A stretch of 64,000 nt of DNA from Leishmania martiniquensis (taxonomy: Eukaryota; Euglenozoa; Kinetoplastea; Trypanosomatida; Trypanosomatidae), in NCBI RefSeq assembly GCF_017916325.1, contig NC_090157.1, positions 528,501 through 592,500 on the forward strand, read 5' to 3'. Below the pieces are notes generated by a model. The model was not told where the DNA came from and did no database searches. It saw nothing but the letters and a program-made list of their open reading frames with translations. Position numbers and translations under genes: made by a program. Positions 40,209-52,200 of the stretch are shown piece after piece; positions within the stretch are counted from its first letter, which is position 1, and each line of letters begins with the position of its first letter.

Positions 40209-43200
40209 CTATTGCACTGTCCGTGGCGGCGACATGAAGCCAGCGTGACTGCTGCTGCGTAAGCTGGGGAGTTCATAGTTGCTCTTTACCTCCAAGTCTG
40301 CCTCCTCGTCAATGATTTCGTCCTCCTCGGCATTCTGCATTATGGTCAGATCCCGCATCATCTGCTCCGAGAACCGCAGCTGCGACTCGTGTACCCGCAT
40401 TCGCAGCCCGCGCTCTTCCATGAGCAAGCACAGCGCACCCTCCAGAGTGGCCAGGAAGTCACTACGAGCCTTCTCGGCTTCGTCAAGCTCGTCAGCTAAG
40501 CTTTCCTTGTCTCGGCGAAGCTGCTCGATGCAGCCAAGATGATGCAGCAGCACCTCGCGTAGATCCTGAGCTATCATGTAACCGTCTACGGAGAAGGCGG
40601 CCCCGAGCACTGAGGCGGCGGCGCTCTCACTCGCCTCTTCCCACAAATCGCCTCTGTCGTTTCGGCGCTGGGCCTGCACTGCCGCGAATAGTTGCGGCAA
40701 AAACTCTTGAAGGACCTCCGCACCCTCCTTCAGGCGGTCCCGCTCCGCCATTGCGCGGTCCAATTCCACACGATGCGCCGCGGCGTCCATCGCAATGGCC
40801 TCCCGCAGATGAGTGCACCGATGCTCTGCCTCGTGAAGAGTTTGCGATAAGAGCTGCTCATTGGTGCGCGACGCGTCCAGCATCTCCACGCACTTCTCCA
40901 ACTTCTCCTGCGTGTCTGCGTAGGCTTCAGCCGCCTCATCCCTCTCTCTGGACAGAGCTGCGGTTTTCGACTGCGCATTTCTCAGTTCGACACTCTTCTC
41001 CGACAAGGCCGCGGTTAGCGCCATCACCTGCCCCTCCAGGGCCGTCATCTGTTCGGCCTGCGCCCGCATCGCCTCAGCCTGGTCGGCAAGGCGAGTCAGA
41101 CACGCGTCCAGCGAGCAGAGCGTTTCCGCCTCGGCGCTGACCAAGCCGTCTCGGTCGTCGTCGTGCCGGCGGCGCAGTTCGTACATATACTCCTCGGTAG
41201 CGAACAAACGGTCCCGCAACGCTCGCTCGCTCTCGCGAGCCTCCTTCAACAACGCCGCAAACTCCTCCACGCTCTCCAGGCTGTCTGTGAACTTCCGCTG
41301 GGATGCGGCCACCTCTTCAGTCAGTGCTGTAGCCGCAGCACGCAGCACCTTGCTGACTTGCTCTGAACACATGAAAGTAAGTGCTTGCCGCGCATCCGCC
41401 TCCTCAAGCAGCGTGTAGAGACGCGCCAACGTCTCCTCATACACCAGTTTCCCTTCTGCTCGGCTTCCCCCTAGCCACATCCCATGATCAGCTACACCGT
41501 GCCCGCCGACAACTCGCCGCATCAGCGCCCATGTCGCTGGGAACGGGTACTCAGCGACTCGGTCCCTTATCTCACTCTCATCCACGTCGGCGTTGTGTTC
41601 CACGCAGAAGAACGCGTCCAGCGTTTTCAGATCAAGGCTAACATCTCGAACACAGTCCACATTGACGTGGCAAGCGCGGCTGCAGTCGACTCGAAGCCGC
41701 CACAAAAGTTCCTCTTCGCAAGCACTCGAGACACACGTCAACTCAGCACCTTCCATTCTCCGACGCACATGGGTATGCTGCACAGGCCTTCCATCTATGC
41801 AGTTGTCCCGTCGCTCATCATACCACCGCAACTCCTTCACAGCCTCCCTCGTTAGAGCAAGCTCCGCTTTTAAGGTTAGTATTTCCTCTCGGCACAGACA
41901 CGGCGCCCCAAAGAGCCCATCCTCCCCAACCGCCCTCAAAGATAGCGCATCATCTTTCGCTCCCTCAGCACCACCCACCTCCGCAGCCTGCTCCGCCAGC
42001 TGGTCCCGCAGCGCCTGCACAGCACTGGAGCTACCCTCCCGCTCCGCCGCAGCAAGGGCCTGGCGCAGCGTCGCCACCTCCGCAGCCTGCTCCGCCAGCT
42101 GGTCCCGCAGCGCCTGCACAGCACTGGAGCTACCCTCCCGCTCCGCCGCAGCAAGGGCCTGGCGCAGCGTCGCCACCTCCGCAGCCTGCTCCGCCAGCTG
42201 GTCCCGCAGCGCCTGCACAGCAGTGTAGTCACCCTCCCGCTCCGCCGCAGCAAGGGCCTGGCGCAGCGACGCCACCTCCGCAGCCTGCTCCGCCAGCTGG
42301 TCCCGCAGCGCCTGCACAGCACTGGAGCTACCCTCCCGCTCCGCCGCAGCAAGGGCCTGGCGCAGCGTCGCCACCTCCGCAGCCTGCTCCGCCAGCTGGT
42401 CCCGCAGCGCCTGCACAGCACTGGAGCTACCCTCCCGCTCCGCCGCAGCAAGGGCCTGGCGCAGCGTCGCCACCTCCGCAGCCTGCTCCGCCAGCTGGTC
42501 CCGCAGCGCCTGCACAGCACTGGAGCTACCCTCCCGCTCCGCCGCAGCAAGGGCCTGGCGCAGCGACGCCACCTCCGCAGCCTGCTCCGCCAGCTGGTCC
42601 CGCAGCGCCTGCACAGCAGTGTAGTCACCCTCCCGCTCCGCCGCAGCAAGGGCCTGGCGCAGCGACGCCACCTCCGCAGCCTGCTCCGCCAGCTGGTCCC
42701 GCAGCGCCTGCACAGCACTGGAGCTACCCTCCCGCTCCGCCGCAGCAAGGGCCTGGCGCAGCGACGCCACCTCCGCAGCCTGCTCCGCCAGCTGGTCCCG
42801 CAGCGCCTGCACAGCACTGGAGCTACCCTCCCGCTCCGCCGCAGCAAGGGCCTGGCGCAGCGTCGCCACCTCCGCAGCCTGCTCCGCCAGCTGGTCCCGC
42901 AGCGCCTGCACAGCACTGGAGCTACCCTCCCGCTCCGCCGCAGCAAGGACCTGGCGCAGCGACGCCACCTCCGCAGCCTGCTCCGCCAGCTGGTCCCGCA
43001 GCGCCTGCACAGCAGTGTAGTCACCCTCCCGCTCCGCCGCAGCAAGGGCCTGGCGCAGCGTCGCCACCTCCGCAGCCTGCTCCGCCAGCTGGTCCCGCAG
43101 CGCCTGCACAGCAGTGTAGTCACCCTCCCGCTCCGCCGCAGCAAGGGCCTGGCGCAGCGACGCCACCTCCGCAGCCTGCTCCGCCAGCTGGTCCCGCAGC

Positions 43201-46200
43201 GCCTGCACAGCACTGGAGCTACCCTCCCGCTCCGCCGCAGCAAGGGCCTGGCGCAGCGACGCCACCTCCGCAGCCTGCTCCGCCAGCTGGTCCCGCAGCG
43301 CCTGCACAGCAGTGTAGTCACCCTCCCGCTCCGCCGCAGCAAGGGCCTGGCGCAGCGACGCCACCTCCGCAGCCTGCTCCGCCAGCTGGTCCCGCAGCGC
43401 CTGCACAGCACTGGAGCTACCCTCCCGCTCCGCCGCAGCAAGGGCCTGGCGCAGCGACGCCACCTCCGCAGCCTGCTCCGCCAGCTGGTCCCGCAGCGCC
43501 TGCACAGCACTGGAGCTACCCTCCCGCTCCGCCGCAGCAAGGGCCTGGCGCAGCGACGCCACCTCCGCAGCCTGCTCCGCCAGCTGGTCCCGCAGCGCCT
43601 GCACAGCACTGGAGCTACCCTCCCGCTCCGCCGCAGCAAGGGCCTGGCGCAGCGTCGCCACCTCCGCAGCCTGCTCCGCCAGCTGGTCCCGCAGCGCCTG
43701 CACAGCAGTGTAGTCACCCTCCCGCTCCGCCGCAGCAAGGGCCTGGCGCAGCGACGCCACCTCCGCAGCCTGCTCCGCCAGCTGGTCCCGCAGCGCCTGC
43801 ACAGCAGTGTAGTCACCCTCCCGCTCCGCCGCAGCAAGGGCCTGGCGCAGCGACGCCACCTCCGCAGCCTGCTCCGCCAGCTGGTCCCGCAGCGCCTGCA
43901 CAGCACTGGAGCTACCCTCCCGCTCCGCCGCAGCAAGGACCTGGCGCAGCGCCACCACCTCCGCAGCCTGCTCCGCCAGCTGGTCCCGCAGCGCCTGCAC
44001 AGCACTGGAGCTACCCTCCCGCTCCGCCGCAGCAAGGGCCTGGCGCAGCGACGCCACCTCCGCAGCCTGCTCCGCCAGCTGGTCCCGCAGCGCCTGCACA
44101 GCAGTGTAGTCACCCTCCCGCTCCGCCGCAGCAAGGGCCTGGCGCAGCGACGCCACCTCCGCAGCCTGCTCCGCCAGCTGGTCCCGCAGCGCCTGCACAG
44201 CACTGGAGCTACCCTCCCGCTCCGCCGCAGCAAGGGCCTGGCGCAGCGTCGCCACCTCCGCAGCCTGCTCCGCCAGCTGGTCCCGCAGCGCCTGCACAGC
44301 AGTGTAGCTCACCCTCCCGCTCCGCCGCAGCAAGGGCCTGGCGCAGCGTCGCCACCTCCGCAGCCTGCTCCGCCAGCTGGTCCCGCAGCGCCTGCACAGC
44401 ACTGGAGCTACCCTCCCGCTCCGCCGCAGCAAGGGCCTGGCGCAGCGACGCCACCTCCGCAGCCTGCTCCGCCAGCTGGTCCCGCAGCGCCTGCACAGCA
44501 GTGGAGCTACCCTCCCGCTCCGCCGCAGCAAGGGCCTGGCGCAGCGACGCCACCTCCGCAGCCTGCTCCGCCAGCTGGTCCCGCAGCGCCTGCACAGCAC
44601 TGGAGCTACCCTCCCGCTCCGCCGCAGCAAGGGCCTGGCGCAGCGTCGCCACCTCCGCAGCCTGCTCCGCCAGCTGGTCCCGCAGCGCCTGCACAGCACT
44701 GGAGCTACCCTCCCGCTCCGCCGCAGCAAGGGCCTGGCGCAGCGTCGCCACCTCCGCAGCCTGCTCCGCCAGCTGGTCCCGCAGCGCCTGCACAGCAGTG
44801 TAGTCACCCTCCCGCTCCGCCGCAGCAAGGGCCTGGCGCAGCGTCGCCACCTCCGCAGCCTGCTCCGCCAGCTGGTCCCGCAGCGCCTGCACAGCACTGG
44901 AGCTACCCTCCCGCTCCGCCGCAGCAAGGGCCTGGCGCAGCGTCGCCACCTCCGCAGCCTGCTCCGCCAGCTGGTCCCGCAGCGCCTGCACAGCAGTGGA
45001 GCTACCCTCCCGCTCCGCCGCAGCAAGGGCCTGGCGCAGCGTCGCCACCTCCGCAGCCTGCTCCGCCAGCTGGTCCCGCAGCGCCTGCACAGCAGTGTAG
45101 TCACCCTCCCGCTCCGCCGCAGCAAGGGCCTGGCGCAGCGTCGCCACCTCCGCAGCCTGCTCCGCCAGCTGGTCCCGCAGCGCCTGCACAGCACTGGAGC
45201 TACCCTCCCGCTCCGCCGCAGCAAGGGCCTGGCGCAGCGTCGCCACCTCCGCAGCCTGCTCCGCCAGCTGGTCCCGCAGCGCCTGCACAGCACTGGAGCT
45301 ACCCTCCCGCTCCGCCGCAGCAAGGGCCTGGCGCAGCGTCGCCACCTCCGCAGCCTGCTCCGCCAGCTGGTCCCGCAGCGCCTGCACAGCACTGGAGCTA
45401 CCCTCCCGCTCCGCCGCAGCAAGGGCCTGGCGCAGCGTCGCCACCTCCGCAGCCTGCTCCGCCAGCTGGTCCCGCAGCGCCTGCACAGCACTGGAGCTAC
45501 CCTCCCGCTCCGCCGCAGCAAGGGCCTGGCGCAGCGTCGCCACCTCCGCAGCCTGCTCCGCCAGCTGGTCCCGCAGCGCCTGCACAGCAGTGTAGTCACC
45601 CTCCCGCTCCGCCGCAGCAAGGGCCTGGCGCAGCGACGCCACCTCCGCAGCCTGCTCCGCCAGCTGGTCCCGCAGCGCCTGCACAGCAGTGGAGCTACCC
45701 TCCCGCTCCGCCGCAGCAAGGGCCTGGCGCAGCGTCGCCACCTCCGCAGCCTGCTCCGCCAGCTGGTCCCGCAGCGCCTGCACAGCAGTGGAGCTACCCT
45801 CCCGCTCCGCCGCAGCAAGGGCCTGGCGCAGCGTCGCCACCTCCGCAGCCTGCTCCGCCAGCTGGTCCCGCAGCGCCTGCACAGCACTGGAGCTACCCTC
45901 CCGCTCCGCCGCAGCAAGGGCCTGGCGCAGCGACGCCACCTCCGCAGCCTGCTCCGCCAGCTGGTCCCGCAGCGCCTGCACAGCAGTGGAGCTACCCTCC
46001 CGCTCCGCCGCAGCAAGGGCCTGGCGCAGCGTCGCCACCTCCGCAGCCTGCTCCGCCAGCTGGTCCCGCAGCGCCTGCACAGCACTGGAGCTACCCTCCC
46101 GCTCCGCCGCAGCAAGGGCCTGGCGCAGCGTCGCCACCTCCGCAGCCTGCTCCGCCAGCTGGTCCCGCAGCGCCTGCACAGCAGTGTAGTCACCCTCCCG

Positions 46201-49200
46201 CTCCGCCGCAGCAAGGGCCTGGCGCAGCGTCGCCACCTCCGCAGCCTGCTCCGCCAGCTGGTCCCGCAGCGCCTGCACAGCACTGGAGCTACCCTCCCGC
46301 TCCGCCGCAGCAAGGGCCTGGCGCAGCGTCGCCACCTCCGCAGCCTGCTCCGCCAGCTGGTCCCGCAGCGCCTGCACAGCAGTGTAGTCACCCTCCCGCT
46401 CCGCCGCAGCAAGGGCCTGGCGCAGCGACGCCACCTCCGCAGCCTGCTCCGCCAGCTGGTCCCGCAGCGCCTGCACAGCAGTGGAGCTACCCTCCCGCTC
46501 CGCCGCAGCAAGGGCCTGGCGCAGCGTCGCCACCTCCGCAGCCTGCTCCGCCAGCTGGTCCCGCAGCGCCTGCACAGCACTGGAGCTACCCTCCCGCTCC
46601 GCCGCAGCAAGGGCCTGGCGCAGCGACGCCACCTCCGCAGCCTGCTCCGCCAGCTGGTCCCGCAGCGCCTGCACAGCACTGGAGCTACCCTCCCGCTCCG
46701 CCGCAGCAAGGGCCTGGCGCAGCGTCGCCACCTCCGCAGCCTGCTCCGCCAGCTGGTCCCGCAGCGCCTGCACAGCAGTGTAGTCACCCTCCCGCTCCGC
46801 CGCAGCAAGGGCCTGGCGCAGCGACGCCACCTCCGCAGCCTGCTCCGCCAGCTGGTCCCGCAGCGCCTGCACAGCACTGGAGCTACCCTCCCGCTCCGCC
46901 GCAGCAAGGGCCTGGCGCAGCGACGCCACCTCCGCAGCCTGCTCCGCCAGCTGGTCCCGCAGCGCCTGCACAGCAGTGGAGTCACCCTCCCGCTCCGCCG
47001 CAGCAAGGGCCTGGCGCAGCGACGCCACCTCCGCAGCCTGCTCCGCCAGCTGGTCCCGCAGCGCCTGCACAGCACTGGAGCTACCCTCCCGCTCCGCCGC
47101 AGCAAGGGCCTGGCGCAGCGTCGCCACCTCCGCAGCCTGCTCCGCCAGCTGGTCCCGCAGCGCCTGCACAGCAGTGGAGCTACCCTCCCGCTCCGCCGCA
47201 GCAAGGGCCTGGCGCAGCGACGCCACCTCCGCAGCCTGCTCCGCCAGCTGGTCCCGCAGCGCCTGCACAGCACTGGAGCTACCCTCCCGCTCCGCCGCAG
47301 CAAGGGCCTGGCGCAGCGACGCCACCTCCGCAGCCTGCTCCGCCAGCTGGTCCCGCAGCGCCTGCACAGCAGTGTAGTCACCCTCCCGCTCCGCCGCAGC
47401 AAGGGCCTGGCGCAGCGTCGCCACCTCCGCAGCCTGCTCCGCCAGCTGGTCCCGCAGCGCCTGCACAGCACTGGAGCTACCCTCCCGCTCCGCCGCAGCA
47501 AGGGCCTGGCGCAGCGACGCCACCTCCGCAGCCTGCTCCGCCAGCTGGTCCCGCAGCGCCTGCACAGCAGTGTAGTCTACCCTCCCGCTCCGCCGCAGCA
47601 AGGGCCTGGCGCAGCGACGCCACCTCCGCAGCCTGCTCCGCCAGCTGGTCCCGCAGCGCCTGCACAGCACTGGAGCTACCCTCCCGCTCCGCCGCAGCAA
47701 GGGCCTGGCGCAGCGACGCCACCTCCGCAGCCTGCTCCGCCAGCTGGTCCCGCAGCGCCTGCACAGCAGTGGAGCTACCCTCCCGCTCCGCCGCAGCAAG
47801 GGCCTGGCGCAGCGACGCCACCTCCGCAGCCTGCTCCGCCAGCTGGTCCCGCAGCGCCTGCACAGCACTGGAGCTACCCTCCCGCTCCGCCGCAGCAAGG
47901 GCCTGGCGCAGCGTCGCCACCTCCGCAGCCTGCTCCGCCAGCTGGTCCCGCAGCGCCTGCACAGCAGTGGAGCTACCCTCCCGCTCCGCCGCAGCAAGGG
48001 CCTGGCGCAGCGATCGCCACCTCCGCAGCCTGCTCCGCCAGCTGGTCCCGCAGCGCCTGCACAGCACTGGAGCTACCCTCCCGCTCCGCCGCAGCAAGGG
48101 CCTGGCGCAGCGACGCCACCTCCGCAGCCTGCTCCGCCAGCTGGTCCCGCAGCGCCTGCACAGCACTGGAGCTACCCTCCCGCTCCGCCGCAGCAAGGGC
48201 CTGGCGCAGCGTCGCCACCTCCGCAGCCTGCTCCGCCAGCTGGTCCCGCAGCGCCTGCACAGCAGTGTAGTCACCCTCCCGCTCCGCCGCAGCAAGGGCC
48301 TGGCGCAGCGACGCCACCTCCGCAGCCTGCTCCGCCAGCTGGTCCCGCAGCGCCTGCACAGCACTGGAGCTACCCTCCCGCTCCGCCGCAGCAAGGGCCT
48401 GGCGCAGCGACGCCACCTCCGCAGCCTGCTCCGCCAGCTGGTCCCGCAGCGCCTGCACAGCAGTGGAGCTACCCTCCCGCTCCGCCGCAGCAAGGGCCTG
48501 GCGCAGCGACGCCACCTCCGCAGCCTGCTCCGCCAGCTGGTCCCGCAGCGCCTGCACAGCAGTGGAGCTACCCTCCCGCTCCGCCGCAGCAAGGGCCTGG
48601 CGCAGCGTCGCCACCTCCGCAGCCTGCTCCGCCAGCTGGTCCCGCAGCGCCTGCACAGCAGTGGAGCTACCCTCCCGCTCCGCCGCAGCAAGGGCCTGGC
48701 GCAGCGACGCCACCTCCGCAGCCTGCTCCGCCAGCTGGTCCCGCAGCGCCTGCACAGCACTGGAGCTACCCTCCCGCTCCGCCGCAGCAAGGGCCTGGCG
48801 CAGCGACGCCACCTCCGCAGCCTGCTCCGCCAGCTGGTCCCGCAGCGCCTGCACAGCAGTGTAGTCACCCTCCCGCTCCGCCGCAGCAAGGGCCTGGCGC
48901 AGCGTCGCCACCTCCGCAGCCTGCTCCGCCAGCTGGTCCCGCAGCGCCTGCACAGCACTGGAGCTACCCTCCCGCTCCGCCGCAGCAAGGGCCTGGCGCA
49001 GCGACGCCACCTCCGCAGCCTGCTCCGCCAGCTGGTCCCGCAGCGCCTGCACAGCAGTGGAGTCACCCTCCCGCTCCGCCGCAGCAAGGGCCTGGCGCAG
49101 CGACGCCACCTCCGCAGCCTGCTCCGCCAGCTGGTCCCGCAGCGCCTGCACAGCACTGGAGCTACCCTCCCGCTCCGCCGCAGCAAGGGCCTGGCGCAGC

Positions 49201-52200
49201 GACGCCACCTCCGCAGCCTGCTCCGCCAGCTGGTCCCGCAGCGCCTGCACAGCAGTGTAGTCACCCTCCCGCTCCGCCGCAGCAAGGGCCTGGCGCAGCG
49301 ACGCCACCTCCGCAGCCTGCTCCGCCAGCTGGTCCCGCAGCGCCTGCACAGCACTGGAGCTACCCTCCCGCTCCGCCGCAGCAAGGGCCTGGCGCAGCGT
49401 CGCCACCTCCGCAGCCTGCTCCGCCAGCTGGTCCCGCAGCGCCTGCACAGCAGTGGAGCTACCCTCCCGCTCCGCCGCAGCAAGGGCCTGGCGCAGCGAC
49501 GCCACCTCCGCAGCCTGCTCCGCCAGCTGGTCCCGCAGCGCCTGCACAGCACTGGAGCTACCCTCCCGCTCCGCCGCAGCAAGGGCCTGGCGCAGCGACG
49601 CCACCTCCGCAGCCTGCTCCGCCAGCTGGTCCCGCAGCGCCTGCACAGCAGTGTAGTCACCCTCCCGCTCCGCCGCAGCAAGGGCCTGGCGCAGCGACGC
49701 CACCTCCGCAGCCTGCTCCGCCAGCTGGTCCCGCAGCGCCTGCACAGCACTGGAGCTACCCTCCCGCTCCGCCGCAGCAAGGGCCTGGCGCAGCGACGCC
49801 ACCTCCGCAGCCTGCTCCGCCAGCTGGTCCCGCAGCGCCTGCACAGCACTGGAGCTACCCTCCCGCTCCGCCGCAGCAAGGGCCTGGCGCAGCGTCGCCA
49901 CCTCCGCAGCCTGCTCCGCCAGCTGGTCCCGCAGCGCCTGCACAGCACTGGAGCTACCCTCCCGCTCCGCCGCAGCAAGGGCCTGGCGCAGCGACGCCAC
50001 CTCCGCAGCCTGCTCCGCCAGCTGGTCCCGCAGCGCCTGCACAGCAGTGGAGTCACCCTCCCGCTCCGCCGCAGCAAGGGCCTGGCGCAGCGACGCCACC
50101 TCCGCAGCCTGCTCCGCCAGCTGGTCCCGCAGCGCCTGCACAGCACTGGAGCTACCCTCCCGCTCCGCCGCAGCAAGGGCCTGGCGCAGCGACGCCACCT
50201 CCGCAGCCTGCTCCGCCAGCTGGTCCCGCAGCGCCTGCACAGCACTGGAGCTACCCTCCCGCTCCGCCGCAGCAAGGGCCTGGCGCAGCGACGCCACCTC
50301 CGCAGCCTGCTCCGCCAGCTGGTCCCGCAGCGCCTGCACAGCACTGGAGCTACCCTCCCGCTCCGCCGCAGCAAGGGCCTGGCGCAGCGACGCCACCTCC
50401 GCAGCCTGCTCCGCCAGCTGGTCCCGCAGCGCCTGCACAGCACTGGAGCTACCCTCCCGCTCCGCCGCAGCAAGGGCCTGGCGCAGCGTCGCCACCTCCG
50501 CAGCCTGCTCCGCCAGCTGGTCCCGCAGCGCCTGCACAGCACTGGAGCTACCCTCCCGCTCCGCCGCAGCAAGGGCCTGGCGCAGCGTCGCCACCTCCGC
50601 AGCCTGCTCCGCCAGCTGGTCCCGCAGCGCCTGCACAGCACTGGAGCTACCCTCCCGCTCCGCCGCAGCAAGGGCCTGGCGCAGCGACGCCACCTCCGCA
50701 GCCTGCTCCGCCAGCTGGTCCCGCAGCGCCTGCACAGCACTGGAGCTACCCTCCCGCTCCGCCGCAGCAAGGGCCTGGCGCAGCGACGCCACCTCCGCAG
50801 CCTGCTCCGCCAGCTGGTCCCGCAGCGCCTGCACAGCACTGGAGCTACCCTCCCGCTCCGCCGCAGCAAGGGCCTGGCGCAGCGACGCCACCTCCGCAGC
50901 CTGCTCCGCCAGCTGGTCCCGCAGCGCCTGCACAGCACTGGAGCTACCCTCCCGCTCCGCCGCAGCAAGGGCCTGGCGCAGCGACGCCACCTCCGCAGCC
51001 TGCTCCGCCAGCTGGTCCCGCAGCGCCTGCACAGCACTGGAGTCTACCCTCCCGCTCCGCCGCAGCAAGGGCCTGGCGCAGCGTCGCCACCTCCGCAGCC
51101 TGCTCCGCCAGCTGGTCCCGCAGCGCCTGCACAGCAGTGTAGCTCACCCTCCCGCTCCGCCGCAGCAAGGGCCTGGCGCAGCGACGCCACCTCCGCAGCC
51201 TGCTCCGCCAGCTGGTCCCGCAGCGCCTGCACAGCACTGGAGCTACCCTCCCGCTCCGCCGCAGCAAGGGCCTGGCGCAGCGACGCCACCTCCGCAGCCT
51301 GCTCCGCCAGCTGGTCCCGCAGCGCCTGCACAGCACTGGAGCTACCCTCCCGCTCCGCCGCAGCAAGGGCCTGGCGCAGCGACGCCACCTCCGCAGCCTG
51401 CTCCGCCAGCTGGTCCCGCAGCGCCTGCACAGCAGTGGAGCTACCCTCCCGCTCCGCCGCAGCAAGGGCCTGGCGCAGCGTCGCCACCTCCGCAGCCTGC
51501 TCCGCCAGCTGGTCCCGCAGCGCCTGCACAGCACTGGAGCTACCCTCCCGCTCCGCCGCAGCAAGGGCCTGGCGCAGCGACGCCACCTCCGCAGCCTGCT
51601 CCGCCAGCTGGTCCCGCAGCGCCTGCACAGCACTGGAGCTACCCTCCCGCTCCGCCGCAGCAAGGGCCTGGCGCAGCGACGCCACCTCCGCAGCCTGCTC
51701 CGCCAGCTGGTCCCGCAGCGCCTGCACAGCACTGGAGCTACCCTCCCGCTCCGCCGCAGCAAGGGCCTGGCGCAGCGACGCCACCTCCGCAGCCTGCTCC
51801 GCCAGCTGGTCCCGCAGCGCCTGCACAGCAGTGTAGTCACCCTCCCGCTCCGCCGCAGCAAGGGCCTGGCGCAGCGTCGCCACCTCCGCAGCCTGCTCCG
51901 CCAGCTGGTCCCGCAGCGCCTGCACAGCAGTGTAGTCACCCTCCCGCTCCGCCGCAGCAAGGGCCTGGCGCAGCGACGCCACCTCCGCAGCCTGCTCCGC
52001 CAGCTGGTCCCGCAGCGCCTGCACAGCAGTGTAGTCACCCTCCCGCTCCGCCGCAGCAAGGGCCTGGCGCAGCGACGCCACCTCCGCAGCCTGCTCCGCC
52101 AGCTGGTCCCGCAGCGCCTGCACAGCACTGGAGCTACCCTCCCGCTCCGCCGCAGCAAGGGCCTGGCGCAGCGTCGCCACCTCCGCAGCCTGCTCCGCCA